Below, in pieces: positions 46,234 through 57,622 of a DNA stretch of 64,000 bases. Below the pieces are notes generated by a model that searched no databases, was not told the DNA's origin, and saw only the letters and a program-made list of their open reading frames with translations. Source of the DNA: Lysobacter sp. (GTDB lineage: Bacteria > Pseudomonadota > Gammaproteobacteria > Xanthomonadales > Xanthomonadaceae); the NCBI GenBank assembly GCA_011526085.1, contig WYBC01000030.1, positions 1-64,000 on the forward strand, in the 5' to 3' direction. Position 1 is the first letter of the stretch, and the number at the start of each line of letters is the position of its first letter. Position numbers and translations under genes: made by a program.

Positions 46234-47072
46234 CGTTTCGCGCTCCCGGTGTGCGGGTCGCCGGCGGAGGCGCTGCCCGCGAATTCGCCCGTGGGATCGT
46301 CGATCACCGGCGGATGCGCGCGCGCGCGGCGGTATTCGCGGACCACGTGCCCATACGACCAGACCTGCGCGACGACGTGCGAGGTGATCGCGTAGAGATC
46401 GCGGAACAGGCGGAAATGGCTTTTGCGGAACTGCTGCGGCGCGTCGGCGGCCTGGTAGCGGGTTTCGATCGGCACGCCGACCACGCCCGCGCCGGCGCGG
46501 CGCGCGGCCGAGATCAGCAGCTGCGCTTCGTACACGAAGCCTTCGCCGGCCACGTCGCGCAGGGTGAACACCGACGCCGGATACAGGCGCTGGCCGCTCT
46601 GGGTGTCGCGCACGCGATAGCCGCAGCCCCAGGCGATGCCCCAGTCGCCGAAATCGTTGCCGATGCGGCGGTAGATCGGCTGCGACGCGCGCTTGCGCAG
46701 GCGCGCGCCGATGATCACGTTGCCGGGATGACGGTTGGCGGCGGCGATCAGCCGCGGGATGTCGGCGGCCGCGTGCTGGCCATCGCCGTCCATGGTCGTG
46801 ACCGCGGCCATGCCCAAGCGCTCGGCTTCGCGGAACCCGTCGCGCAGGCTCGCGCCCTTGCCCATGCGCTGCGGATGGCGCAGCAGCGTCACCGGCAGGT
46901 CGGCGATCTTCGCGACGGTGTCGTCGTCGGAGCCGTCGTCGATCACGATCACGTGGTCGCATTCGCGCAGCGCGCCTTCGACCACTTCGCGGATGCGCAG
47001 CGCTTCGTTCAGCGCCGGAATGACCACGGCGACGTTGTGGCGATCGAGCACGGGCGTCCTGGCGTCAGTCAT
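46230..47072 (-). CDS. GT2 glycosyltransferase of the pigment locus
   Basis: A 280-residue family 2 glycosyltransferase. VAVVIPALNEALRIREVV (about 13), VIVIDDGSDDDTVAKIAD (about 40) and the metal-binding TTMDGDGQHAAADI (about 92) define the GT-A fold. It has a weak C-terminal hydrophobic section (YAITSHVVAQVWSYG). Similar genes occur in aryl polyene clusters and may glycosylate the headgroup. It overlaps the chain-length-factor gene by 8 bp. Confidence 0.82.
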   Translation of the reverse strand: MTDARTPVLDRHNVAVVIPALNEALRIREVVEGALRECDHVIVIDDGSDDDTVAKIADLPVTLLRHPQRMGKGASLRDGFREAERLGMAAVTTMDGDGQHAAADIPRLIAAANRHPGNVIIGARLRKRASQPIYRRIGNDFGDWGIAWGCGYRVRDTQSGQRLYPASVFTLRDVAGEGFVYEAQLLISAARRAGAGVVGVPIETRYQAADAPQQFRKSHFRLFRDLYAITSHVVAQVWSYGHVVREYRRARAHPPVIDDPTGEFAGSASAGDPHTGSAKR

Positions 47073-47856
47073 GGAAGATCTCCACCGTCATCGCGCGTCC
47101 GGGACCGGCGTTGAGCGTCGCCCGCGTCGCGCCCGACGCCAGCGCATCGAACAGCGGCAGCATCGGCGTCATCGGATTGTTGCCGGCATGGCGGCCCAGC
47201 GCGCCGGGCGCATCGGCCGCGCCGTCGCCCAGCGTCGCGCGGATGCGCGGGCCCCGCTTTCTGTCGCGCGTGCCGTCGCGCGACAGCAGCAGCGCCCCGC
47301 CGAGCAGGCCGCCGGCGTCGTGCACCGACAACAGCGGCCCGACCGAGCCGGTGTCGTAACCGACCAGCAGCACCGCCTCGGCGCCGGCATCGAGCTGCAT
47401 CAGCGCTTCGAGCAGGCCTTCGGCGAAGCTGGCGTCGTAGGCGCTGATCGCGGTCGCCGCCTGCATGCAGTGCGCGCCGATGGTCCAGTAGCCGGCGGCG
47501 GCGTTGTGCACCGAGTTGTGGAACTTCGTCGGCGAGATCGCGCGCGGATCGTCGGCGAGCGTCGCGCACATGTAGTCGGTGATCGACAGGTCGCCGTGGG
47601 TCGAGGTGAACACCGACGGCAGCGTCGCCGGGTCGCGGCCCGCCGCGCTGCAGGCCGCCAGCGCCACGTCCAGCGCGACTGCGACCGACTCCGGCGCGCG
47701 CCGGCGTTCGTTCGGCGGCAGCAGCTGCGGCGACGGTTTCGTCGCGGCGTTGTCGGGCAAGGCGCCGTCGGCGACGAAGGCGCAGGCGTCGGCCCACGAC
47801 GGCAGGCCGTTGTTCCAGTAACCGACGCTTTCGATGGTGGCGACGAGTGCGGTCAT
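47065..47856 (-). CDS. beta-ketoacyl synthase chain-length-factor-like protein
   Basis: A 263-residue thiolase-fold protein of the short Ketoacyl-synt_2 type (ApeC-like). VFTSTHGDLSITDYMCATL (about 81) replaces the usual active-site Cys region, and PTKFHNSVHNAAAGYWTIG (about 108) is the family's conserved block. VLLVGYDTGSVGPLLSVHDAGGLLGGALLLS follows at about 160-190. It lacks a usual ketosynthase Cys-His-His set and probably pairs with the ketosynthase encoded 1 bp upstream, as in other aryl polyene systems. Truncation is not implied; such partners are normally this short. Confidence 0.82.
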   Translation of the reverse strand: MTALVATIESVGYWNNGLPSWADACAFVADGALPDNAATKPSPQLLPPNERRRAPESVAVALDVALAACSAAGRDPATLPSVFTSTHGDLSITDYMCATLADDPRAISPTKFHNSVHNAAAGYWTIGAHCMQAATAISAYDASFAEGLLEALMQLDAGAEAVLLVGYDTGSVGPLLSVHDAGGLLGGALLLSRDGTRDRKRGPRIRATLGDGAADAPGALGRHAGNNPMTPMLPLFDALASGATRATLNAGPGRAMTVEIFHD

Positions 47857-47857
47857 G

Positions 47858-49099
47858 TCAGCGATGTCCCTGCGCGCCGCGCGCGAACACCAGCGAGGCG
47901 TTGTTGCCGCCGAAGCCGAAGGAGTTGTTCATCGCATGGCGGATCTCGCGCTGGGCGGCATCGAAGCGGATCTGCGGACCGCAGGCCGGATCGCGCTGCG
48001 GCGCGCCGGAGGCGTCGTTGCCGAGCATGCCGGGCAGGAAACCGCGCTCCAGCGCGAGCAGCGCGAACACCGATTCGACGATGCCGGCGGCGCCGAGCGT
48101 GTGCCCGACCCAGCCCTTGGTGGAACTGGCATGCAGGTCTCTGCCGAACAGGCCGCGCACCGCCAGCGCTTCGACGGTGTCGTTCGCGGGCGTGGCGGTG
48201 CCGTGCAGATTCAGATAGCCGACATCGTCGGGCGCGATGCCGGCGCGCGCGATCGCCTCGGCCATCGCCATGCGCGCGCCGAGACCTTCGGGATGCGGCG
48301 TCGACATGTGGTGGGCATCGCTGCTTTCGCCGTAGCCGCAGAAGCGCGGCGCGGGGTCGTCGATGCCGTCGAGACGTTCCAGCAACGCGTAGCCGCCGGC
48401 TTCGCCGAGCGAAAGACCGTCGCGGCGCGCATCGAAGGGCAGGCAGGGATGCTGCGACACCAGCCCCAGCGCGTTGAAGCCGAACAGCACGCTGCCGCAC
48501 AGCGTATCGACCCCGCCGACCAGCGCCGCATCGACCACGCCCGCCGCGATCAGCCGCGCGGCCTGCGCGAACACCTTCGCGCTGGAGGAGCAGGCGGTGG
48601 CGACGGTCACGCAGGGCCCGCGCAGGCCGGTCGCGCGCTGCACGAAATGGCCGAGCGAATGCGGCGTGTGCAGCAGCGGCCGGCGCAGATCGGCAGGAAA
48701 TACCGGGGCGCCGGCTCCGTCGCGTTCGAGCCGGGTGTAGGCCTCTTCGCTGGCGCCGATGCTGGACGTGGAGGTGCCCAGCACGATCGCGATGCGATCG
48801 GCGCCGTGGCGCGCGCGCAGTGCGGCGAGGCCGTCGAGGATCCCGTCCTGCTGCAGCGCCAGCCAGGCGAGGCGGTTGTTGCGGCAGTCCAGATGGGCGA
48901 GGTCGGCCGGCAGCGTCACGTCCTCGATGCCGTCGACGCGGCCGATCCAGGTCTCCAGCCGCGCGTGCGCGGCGGCGCCTTCGCCGAAATCGTTGCGACG
49001 CAGGCCGCTGCGGCCGGCGCGGAGCGCTTCGGCCTGGGCGTCGCGGCCGTGGCCCAGCGCGGTGGTGGCGGTGTAGGCGCGGATCGCCAGCGGTGCCAT
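47858..49099 (-). CDS. beta-ketoacyl-ACP synthase of the polyene pathway
   Basis: A 413-residue FabB/FabF-like ketosynthase. The nucleophile is Cys in VTVATACSSSAKVF (about 166), and the two catalytic histidines occur in YLNLHGTATPAND (about 300) and KGWVGHTLGAAG (about 337). The end is NNSFGFGGNNASLVF. It would extend the hydroxybenzoyl starter with malonyl units to form the polyene. The ATG at 49099 was chosen as the conserved region begins there; the upstream frame is open but unlikely. A TATAAT at 49158-49163 suggests the promoter. Confidence 0.92.
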   Translation of the reverse strand: MAPLAIRAYTATTALGHGRDAQAEALRAGRSGLRRNDFGEGAAAHARLETWIGRVDGIEDVTLPADLAHLDCRNNRLAWLALQQDGILDGLAALRARHGADRIAIVLGTSTSSIGASEEAYTRLERDGAGAPVFPADLRRPLLHTPHSLGHFVQRATGLRGPCVTVATACSSSAKVFAQAARLIAAGVVDAALVGGVDTLCGSVLFGFNALGLVSQHPCLPFDARRDGLSLGEAGGYALLERLDGIDDPAPRFCGYGESSDAHHMSTPHPEGLGARMAMAEAIARAGIAPDDVGYLNLHGTATPANDTVEALAVRGLFGRDLHASSTKGWVGHTLGAAGIVESVFALLALERGFLPGMLGNDASGAPQRDPACGPQIRFDAAQREIRHAMNNSFGFGGNNASLVFARGAQGHR

Positions 49100-49157
49100 C
49101 GGAGGAGGAGAGATCGCTGCGGAAGGCACCGCGTCGCCCGGTTTCGGAAGGGACCGG

Positions 49158-49163
49158 ATTATA
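49158..49163 (-). promoter_or_regulatory. -10 element for the ketosynthase operon
   Basis: A perfect TATAAT on the minus strand places a transcription start near 49151, about 50 nt before the ketosynthase ATG. No -35 near TTGACA is present at 16-18 bp. Confidence 0.5.
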
Positions 49164-49289
49164 GTCGGGCCCGCTGTTTCACGGCGAATCCGTCCATGCG
49201 CGCGCGTCGCGATCGTGCGTTCGGCAAGATGCCGCCGCGGCCGCGCCACCGCACGTCGCCCGGCGCGATCGACGGTTTCGGCCCTGGCT

Positions 49290-49295
49290 TATACT
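49290..49295 (+). promoter_or_regulatory. -10 element for the exported protein gene
   Basis: TATACT on the plus strand predicts a start near 49302, leaving a leader of about 57 nt before the GTG start at 49359. The -35 is weak. Confidence 0.35.
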
Positions 49296-49358
49296 GCCGC
49301 CGCGACTGCCGGCGCTCGTTCAGTTTCCGGCGTCACCATCACTTCCAGGGGGTTCCTC

Positions 49359-49766
49359 GTGCGCGTTCTCGTCATGCTGTTGTCCGTCTTCTCGCTGTTC
49401 GCCTTCAGTGGCACCGTCCAGGCCCGGCAGGCGCCGCTGGCCGATCCGGCACCGGTGTCGATCCCGGCGGGACTGACCCCGGAGCAGGTGGTGAAGGACA
49501 TCAAGCGCGCACTGATCGGCCGCGGCTGGACGATCACCGCCGAGCGTCCGGGCGAAATCGATACCACCCTGTATCTGCGCGACCATGTCGCCATCGTCCG
49601 CGTGACCTGGGATGCGCAGACCATCCGCATCGCCTACGTCGACAGCAAGAACCTCGACTACAAGGTCCGCAACGGCAAGACCTACATCCACCCGAACTAT
49701 CTGGGCTGGGTGAGCAACATCGCCAAGGACATGGGCACCAATCTGCAGCTTTCCGCGCTCGACTGA
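49359..49766 (+). CDS. small exported protein, unknown role
   Basis: A 135-residue protein with a signal peptide (VLVMLLSVFSLFAFSGTVQA). The mature part is KDIKRALIGRGWTITAERPGEIDTTLYLRDHVAIVRVTWD and then YVDSKNLDYKVRNGKTYIHPNYLGWVSNIAKD, a compact alpha-beta domain resembling conserved lipoprotein-type proteins of unknown function. The GTG start at 49359 is preceded by AGGGGG at 7 nt. It lies beyond the pigment locus, divergent from the ketosynthase gene. Confidence 0.65.
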   Translation: MRVLVMLLSVFSLFAFSGTVQARQAPLADPAPVSIPAGLTPEQVVKDIKRALIGRGWTITAERPGEIDTTLYLRDHVAIVRVTWDAQTIRIAYVDSKNLDYKVRNGKTYIHPNYLGWVSNIAKDMGTNLQLSALD

Positions 49767-49842
49767 GCCTGTTCCGGGCGGGGCGCGGGTTTCTCCACCC
49801 CCGCCCCGCCGCATCTCCGCCCGACGACAGAGGACGGGCCGC

Positions 49843-50526
49843 GTGACCCGTCTCGACCACCGCCGCCGCCTGTTCCTCGATCGTGACGTGCTGCATGCCG
49901 GCGTGGTGGCCGGCGCGGTCTGCGTGCTCAGCGCCGGCCTGGTGTATCTGGGCTATTTCGCGCATGTCGTGCGCACCGCGCGACGGGCGCCGATCGCACC
50001 CGCCCGCGGCGAAACCCTGCTGCTGTTCGGCAAGCATGCGCCGGGTGGACGCCTCGACGCCGATTTCGCCGCACGCATCGGCCGCGCCGCCGAAGTGTGG
50101 CGCACGCGCCCGCCGCGGGTCATCGTGCTGCTCGGCGGCAGCGCGCCCGGCCATCCGGCGGAAGCCGATGTCGCCCGCGCCGCGCTGCTGGCCGAAGGCG
50201 TCGCCGACGATGCGCCGCTGCGGCTGGAGAAGACGTCGCGCGACACCCTGCAGAACCTGCGCAACGCGCGCACGCTGCTCGCCGATGCCGCGCACGGTGG
50301 TCCGGTCGTCCTGCTCAGCAACCGCTATCACCTCGCCCGCTGCGCGCTGTTCGCGCGCCAGCTCGGCTTCGACTGGGAACTGTGCGCCGCCGAGCCCGCA
50401 TTGCGGTTCACGCCGACCACCGTCTTCCGCCTCGCCGGCGAAGCTGCCTACGTCTGCTGGATCGATCTTGGCACGCGTTGGGCGCGCTTGATCCGCCACC
50501 GCCGGATGCTGGAACGCGTGACCTGA
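49843..50526 (+). CDS. DUF218 (YdcF/SanA/ElyC-like) protein
   Basis: A 227-residue protein with one N-terminal membrane helix (AGVVAGAVCVLSAGLVYLGYFA) and a DUF218 domain: ETLLLFGKHAPGGRLDADFAARIGRA, VIVLLGGSAPGH and VLLSNRYHLARCALFARQLGF. ElyC and SanA of this family act at the envelope, in peptidoglycan or antigen carrier metabolism. The GTG start has no strong Shine-Dalgarno beyond GAGG. A GC-rich hairpin lies between its stop and the convergent DUF885 gene. Confidence 0.8.
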   Translation: MTRLDHRRRLFLDRDVLHAGVVAGAVCVLSAGLVYLGYFAHVVRTARRAPIAPARGETLLLFGKHAPGGRLDADFAARIGRAAEVWRTRPPRVIVLLGGSAPGHPAEADVARAALLAEGVADDAPLRLEKTSRDTLQNLRNARTLLADAAHGGPVVLLSNRYHLARCALFARQLGFDWELCAAEPALRFTPTTVFRLAGEAAYVCWIDLGTRWARLIRHRRMLERVT

Positions 50527-50584
50527 GCGCGCCGCGGCGCGCATCGTTGCGCGCGCCCCATACCACGTGCCTCCTTGGTCCTGC

Positions 50585-52402
50585 TCAGCGCTTCGCCGAC
50601 TGCGCCGGCACGAACTGTTCGCGCACCGCTTTCGCCAGCTGATCCGGCGGCAGCAGGCCCTGGTCGAGCAGGAAGTTGTTGAAGGCGAGGCGATCGAACC
50701 TGTCGCCCAGCGCCAGTTCGGTTTCCGCGCGCAGTTCGAGGATGCGGGTGTAGCCGTAGAAATAGCTGCCGGCCTGGCCGGGCGCGTTGAAGGTGTAGCG
50801 ATCGAGTTCCTGGCGCGCCATCGGTCTGGACAGGCCCACGTCCTCGATCAGCACCTTCTCGGCGCGCGCGCGGTCGATCATGCCGAGGTTGAGCATCGGG
50901 TCGAGCATCGCGCGCGCGGCGCGCATCAGCCGGAACTGCAGCGCGATCAACTGGCCGTCGAGCGGTTCGTGGGGAATCATTTCCGCTTCGGCGTACAGCG
51001 CCCAGCCTTCGACATTCACCGAGTTGAAGGCGAACAGCGTGCGCGCCAGCGACACGCCGCGTTCGACCATCGCGGTGAACTGCAGTTCGTGGCCGGGACG
51101 GCCTTCGTGCGCCGACAGCGTCCACGCCACCGCCGGGAAGTTGAAGTCGTCGTAGGCCTCGTGCGCGTCGCCGGTCGCGGGATTGCTGATCGGCAGCACG
51201 AACTGGCCCTGCTGGCCGGTGTTGCCCACCAGCGGCGCCGGCAGGAAGTGCGGCGCCGGCTGCGCCGCGCTTTCAGCTTCGGTGCCGAGGCGCATCACCA
51301 TCGGCCGGTTCGGCACGTCGACGATGCGCTCGCGCCGGATGATCGGGTCGATCGCATCGATCACGGTGCGATAGCGCGCTTCCAGGCGATCGTTGGGAAT
51401 GGTGTCGCGCTTCAGCGCGCGGATCACGCCGCGGTAGTCGGTGGCCTCGATGCCTTTTTCCTTCGCCACCAGCGGCGCCAGCCGGTCCATCGCCGCGCGG
51501 GTTTCCATGAACGCCAGGCGCGCGCGCTGGATCAACAGCTGCGGCGGGATGTCGATGCCCACCTGCTTCAGCTGCAGCGCGTAGAGTTCGGCCGGCAGGC
51601 GGGTGTCGGTGCGCGCGGTGGGCAGCACGTCGGCGCGCACCCATGCGGCGTATTCGGCGATCTGCGCGTCGAGCGTCTTCAGCGCCGCGTCGCTGCCGGC
51701 GACCTTGTACTGCGCGAACAGTTTGCGGATGCCCTTGGCGTAGGTCTCGGCATTGGTCAGCGCCTGCTCGACCTCGAGTCTGGTGGGGCGCAGCAATGCG
51801 GTATCGGCGGTGCGTTCTTCGTAGCGCTTGCGCGCCTGCGCGAAGATCGAGTCACCGCCGCGCTTGCCGTCGCTGTTGCCGATGTAGGCGTTGAGGCGGT
51901 CGAGCGCTTGTTTGCGGCGTTCGGGCGGTGTCTGGTCGGACAGCAGTCCGCGAAGGCCGGAGAACACGAGTTGCGGCGCATCGGTCCAGGGCAACTGCAG
52001 GCGTTCGCCCACCGCGCTGGCTTCGATCGCGTCGTCGGCCGCACCGATCATGATTTCGAGGTCCTGGCGGACATTGGGGTCGCGTTCCAGCTGCAGCTTT
52101 TCCTGCAGCGCCGCGCGCGCGTCGCCGATGGCCTTGCGGAAACGCGCGCCGTTGTCGGGGCCGAGGTCGGCGACCTTGTCGTCGTAGCCGGGCACGCCGA
52201 AGAAGGTGGCGGATTCCGGCTGGAAGCGCAGCTGCGCGTCGAGCAGGATCCGGGCATGGGCATTGCTGGCGGCGACCCAGGCCGGCGCCTGACGCGCTGC
52301 ATTTGTTTTCGTCGAGGGTTGGGGGGCGGTCGGCGCCGCATGCACGGACAGCGGCACGGCGAGCGCACAGGCGATTGCGAAAGCGAGGGCGAACGGTTTC
52401 AT
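50585..52402 (-). CDS. DUF885 metallopeptidase-like protein, exported
   Basis: A 605-residue protein with signal peptide (FALAFAIACALAVPLSVHAA) and a DUF885 domain. The characteristic zinc motif is LSAHEGRPGHELQF (about 430), with GWALYAEAEMI (about 470) downstream. DUF885 proteins are carboxypeptidase- or thermolysin-fold-like exported enzymes of proteobacteria, substrate unknown. The ATG at 52402 gives a typical signal peptide; an in-frame ATG at 52411 adds three residues. Confidence 0.82.
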   Translation of the reverse strand: MKPFALAFAIACALAVPLSVHAAPTAPQPSTKTNAARQAPAWVAASNAHARILLDAQLRFQPESATFFGVPGYDDKVADLGPDNGARFRKAIGDARAALQEKLQLERDPNVRQDLEIMIGAADDAIEASAVGERLQLPWTDAPQLVFSGLRGLLSDQTPPERRKQALDRLNAYIGNSDGKRGGDSIFAQARKRYEERTADTALLRPTRLEVEQALTNAETYAKGIRKLFAQYKVAGSDAALKTLDAQIAEYAAWVRADVLPTARTDTRLPAELYALQLKQVGIDIPPQLLIQRARLAFMETRAAMDRLAPLVAKEKGIEATDYRGVIRALKRDTIPNDRLEARYRTVIDAIDPIIRRERIVDVPNRPMVMRLGTEAESAAQPAPHFLPAPLVGNTGQQGQFVLPISNPATGDAHEAYDDFNFPAVAWTLSAHEGRPGHELQFTAMVERGVSLARTLFAFNSVNVEGWALYAEAEMIPHEPLDGQLIALQFRLMRAARAMLDPMLNLGMIDRARAEKVLIEDVGLSRPMARQELDRYTFNAPGQAGSYFYGYTRILELRAETELALGDRFDRLAFNNFLLDQGLLPPDQLAKAVREQFVPAQSAKR

Positions 52403-52700
52403 CGGGGACATCTCAACGGAGGTGGACGAACGCTACGCTTCGACGGCGAACGCGCCCACCGTCGAAGGTCACGGCGTTCACTCTGCCGCCCGGCCGGCGC
52501 AGGCGCTGAGACGCGCCGCGGCCCGATGCCGCGGAGCGCTCCCTCTGGAATCGGGGTCACGATCAACCCCGTTGCGCCGCCTGCGGCGTTCAGGCACATG
52601 AGCGGCCGCACAACCGGTGGCCGCGTGCACCGTTCCGGACGACCGCTCCGGACAACGGCGTCCGAAGACAGCACCGAAAAACAGAACCGAGGAGTCGCCC

Positions 52701-53423
52701 ATGTCCATCGTTCCACGCATCGATACCCCCTGCCCGCTCGCCGCCGACGAACAGCGCACCATCGACGGCCACTGCGGCCGTTGCGATCGCGAGGTGCACC
52801 GCCTCGACACCCTCGACGGCGATGCGCGTCGCGCGCTGTTCGCCGCCGCGACCGGCCCGCTGTGCGTGTCCTATCGGGCGCCGGCCTCTTGGGCGCCACG
52901 ACGGGTGGGCCGGATCGGCGCCGCCATCGCGGCCACGCTGATCACCGCCTCCGCCTACGCCGCCGACCCGTCGTCGCCGGGCACCGATGCGCAGACGGAA
53001 CGCGCCGCGCCGACCACCGGCAGCCGCATCCAGCGCACCGAGCCGCGCGATCTCGACGAAGTGCTGGTGATCGGTGCGGTGAACGATCCGCAGGATGCGC
53101 GCCTGCCCGAAGACGCCAGCGTGCCGCCGTTGCCGGTACGCGGGGACACCGCGCCGCGCACCGGCAGCCGCATCCAGCGCGGCGAGCCGCGCGATCTCGA
53201 CGAAGTGCTGGTGATCGGTGCGGTGAACGATCCGCAGGACGCGCGCCTGCCGGCCGACACCAGCGTGCCGGTGTTGCCCGTGCAGGAAGCGGCGGTGCTG
53301 GACGATGACGTCCTGATCATGGGCGGCGTGTCCGATCCGACCGCCGTCGAGTGGGTCGATGTCGAGACCGCCGTGCCGGAACTGCCGATGGTGACGGACG
53401 CGGCCACCGGCGACGGACGCTGA
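52701..53423 (+). CDS. repeat protein with N-terminal cysteine domain
   Basis: A 240-residue protein. The N-terminal about 60 residues have CPLAADEQ, GHCGRCDREVHRL and GPLCVSYRAP, resembling a cysteine/His cluster domain found in exported regulators, probably binding a metal. A membrane helix (IGAAIAATLITASAYAA) follows at about 75-90. The rest consists of two near-identical 48-residue units (53016-53159 and 53160-about 53303) around TGSRIQR, EPRDLDEVLVIGAVNDP and a degenerate third unit VLIMGGVSDP. The TGSRI and LDEVLV strings recall the N-terminal plug edge of TonB-dependent receptors. GGAG lies 7 nt before the ATG. No known function. Confidence 0.65.
   Translation: MSIVPRIDTPCPLAADEQRTIDGHCGRCDREVHRLDTLDGDARRALFAAATGPLCVSYRAPASWAPRRVGRIGAAIAATLITASAYAADPSSPGTDAQTERAAPTTGSRIQRTEPRDLDEVLVIGAVNDPQDARLPEDASVPPLPVRGDTAPRTGSRIQRGEPRDLDEVLVIGAVNDPQDARLPADTSVPVLPVQEAAVLDDDVLIMGGVSDPTAVEWVDVETAVPELPMVTDAATGDGR
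53016..53303 (+). repeat. two tandem 144-bp units within the repeat protein gene
   Basis: Unit 1 (53016-53159) and unit 2 (53160-about 53303) are close to identical over most of their length, giving two copies of a 48-residue module. A degenerate third copy follows. Confidence 0.8.
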
Positions 53424-53453
53424 ATCTCCGCGCTGAACTTCAGCAACGATCGA

Positions 53454-53486
53454 CGACGCCGGCATCGCCCAACGATGCCGGCGTCG
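53454..53486. terminator. bidirectional terminator hairpin
   Basis: A 14-bp perfect stem (CGACGCCGGCATCG / CGATGCCGGCGTCG) with loop CCCAA lies between the convergent stops at 53423 (+) and 53509 (-). Confidence 0.7.
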
Positions 53487-53508
53487 CGATGTTCCGAACC
53501 GTCGACGC

Positions 53509-54336
53509 TCAGTCGGTCCGCGCGACCGCAGGGCGGATGCCGGCGGCGTCCACCACGCGCAGATCGCGCATCGCGCGGTTGAGTCCGCGCAACGCGTCCG
53601 GATCGCCGTCGCCGACGATCAGGGCGATGTGGCCCGCGCCGAACGCGCCCAGGGCCGCGTCGTAACTGACCCAGCGCTGGCCGTCCCACACCTGCACCCA
53701 GGCGTGCGGACTGAACACGTGCGGCTGCCCGCTCATCCGTCCGGAGTAGGCCAGGCCGTGCGCGATCCGCGCCGGAATGCCGAGCGCGCGCGCGCCGGCG
53801 GCCAGCAGCACCGCGAATTCGGTGCAGTCGCCGCCGCGGTTCCGCAGCGCGGTCGCGGCGTCGTGGTAGTGACGGAAATCGATCGGCCCGGTCATGTGCG
53901 CGCGCACCGCCGCGGTCAGCGTCTTCATCCGGGTATGCACCGACAGCCCGCGGCCGTGGCTGCGCGCGAACGCGCGGACCTCGCGGTGGTCGCTGCGCAC
54001 CCAGGCATTGGCGCGCAGATAGCGCTGCAGGTCGTCCGCCGACGGCGCGGCTTCGTCGCCGCAGGCGGTACAGACCGCGAGCGTGAGATCGTCGCCGGAC
54101 GCGGTCACGCGCTGCTCGCCGGTGTCGGGAATGCGCCACTGCCGCCCGTTGTCGAACCGCAGCCGATAGCGGATTTCGCCGTTCAGCGCCGCGGGCGGCA
54201 GCCGGTAGGGCGACTTCACCAGCAGGCTGAGCAGGAAGGCCCGGGCCTGTTCGGCGGTCGGCGTATCGGCGAACGCGGGTGCCGCCGGCAGCAGCGCGGC
54301 GAGGACGGCGGACAACAGCAGGGGCTTCAGGCGCAT
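53509..54336 (-). CDS. transglutaminase-like periplasmic protein
   Basis: A 275-residue protein with a signal peptide (LLLSAVLAALLPAAPAFAD) and a transglutaminase-like core. Catalytic Cys, His and Asp are visible in RGGDCTEFAVLLAAGA (about 188), FSPHAWVQVWDGQRW (about 226) and VSYDAALGAFGA (about 241). Members are cysteine peptidases or amide-transfer enzymes acting on envelope proteins. The start at 54336 is the first ATG with a good signal peptide. Confidence 0.85.
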   Translation of the reverse strand: MRLKPLLLSAVLAALLPAAPAFADTPTAEQARAFLLSLLVKSPYRLPPAALNGEIRYRLRFDNGRQWRIPDTGEQRVTASGDDLTLAVCTACGDEAAPSADDLQRYLRANAWVRSDHREVRAFARSHGRGLSVHTRMKTLTAAVRAHMTGPIDFRHYHDAATALRNRGGDCTEFAVLLAAGARALGIPARIAHGLAYSGRMSGQPHVFSPHAWVQVWDGQRWVSYDAALGAFGAGHIALIVGDGDPDALRGLNRAMRDLRVVDAAGIRPAVARTD

Positions 54337-54430
54337 CGCGACGGTTCCGGGCGGAGACGACCGCAACAACGCGCCGCCGCGCGCGGTGGGGTTGGCGCGG
54401 CCGCGGTTGCGCGGTCCGCGCCCGTGCCGA

Positions 54431-56902
<2,472 letters not shown>

Positions 56903-56920
56903 CTACCGTGCCGAAGCGGC

Positions 56921-57622
56921 TCAACGCCCGAACAACGCCTTCCGCGCCTCGTCGCTCAGCGGCTGTCCGGCCTCGGGATGGATGCGCTTGGTCCAGGCAT
57001 AGGCGCGCGCGGTCGCCGGGCGGTCGCGGATCGCGTCGCGCCAGCGCCGCACTTCGGGATACGGCTCCAGATCGATCGGCGCGGTCTTGTACGGATCGAT
57101 CCACGGATAACAGGCCATGTCGGCGATGGTGTAATCGTCGCCGACGATGAAGGCGCGGCCGGCGAGACGGCGGTCGAGCACGCCGAGCAGGCGGTGGGCC
57201 TCGCGGGTGTAACGGTCGATCGCGTACGCCAGCTTCTCCGGCGCGTAGACGTTGAAGTGGCCGTACTGCCCGGTCATCGGGCCGAGGCCGGCCATCTGCC
57301 AGAACAGCCATTCGAGGGTGGCGATGCGGCCGCGCGGGTCCTGCGGCAGGAAGCGGCCGGATTTCTCGGCCAGATACAGCAGGATCGCGCCGGATTCGAA
57401 CACGCTCACCGGCGCGCCGCCGTAGGCGGGCGCGTGGTCCACGATCGCGGGCATCCGGTTGTTCGGCGCGATCGCGAGGAAATCGGGCTGGAACTGCTCG
57501 CCGGCGCCGATGTTCACCGGCTTGATCTCGTAGGCCAGCGGCGCGCCGGCATCGACCAGTTCTTCCAGCAGCAGGGTGATCTTGTGGCCGTTGGGCGTGG
57601 GCCAGTAGTGCAGATCGATCAT
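56921..57622 (-). CDS. glutathione S-transferase (Ure2p/YghU-like)
   Basis: A 233-residue two-domain GST. The thioredoxin-fold half begins IDLHYWPTPNGHKITLLLEEL and has APNNRMPAIVDH (cis-Pro, about 55), VSVFESGAILLYLAEKSGRF (Glu-Ser GSH contact, about 72). The helical half has FVGDDYTIADMACYPWI (here VGDDYTIADMACYPWI, about 158), the GST C-terminal capping motif. It likely handles disulfide or electrophile detoxification. No Shine-Dalgarno is obvious. Confidence 0.93.
   Translation of the reverse strand: MIDLHYWPTPNGHKITLLLEELVDAGAPLAYEIKPVNIGAGEQFQPDFLAIAPNNRMPAIVDHAPAYGGAPVSVFESGAILLYLAEKSGRFLPQDPRGRIATLEWLFWQMAGLGPMTGQYGHFNVYAPEKLAYAIDRYTREAHRLLGVLDRRLAGRAFIVGDDYTIADMACYPWIDPYKTAPIDLEPYPEVRRWRDAIRDRPATARAYAWTKRIHPEAGQPLSDEARKALFGR

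Noticed and set aside
49170-49195. Sequence resembling half a parS site (GTTTCACG)
   Set aside because: The second half does not match the palindrome; only half-sites were seen here and near 33262.
52412-52700. Possible gene in the 289-bp gap before the repeat protein
   Set aside because: Only GC-rich hairpins and no supported start or family signal.
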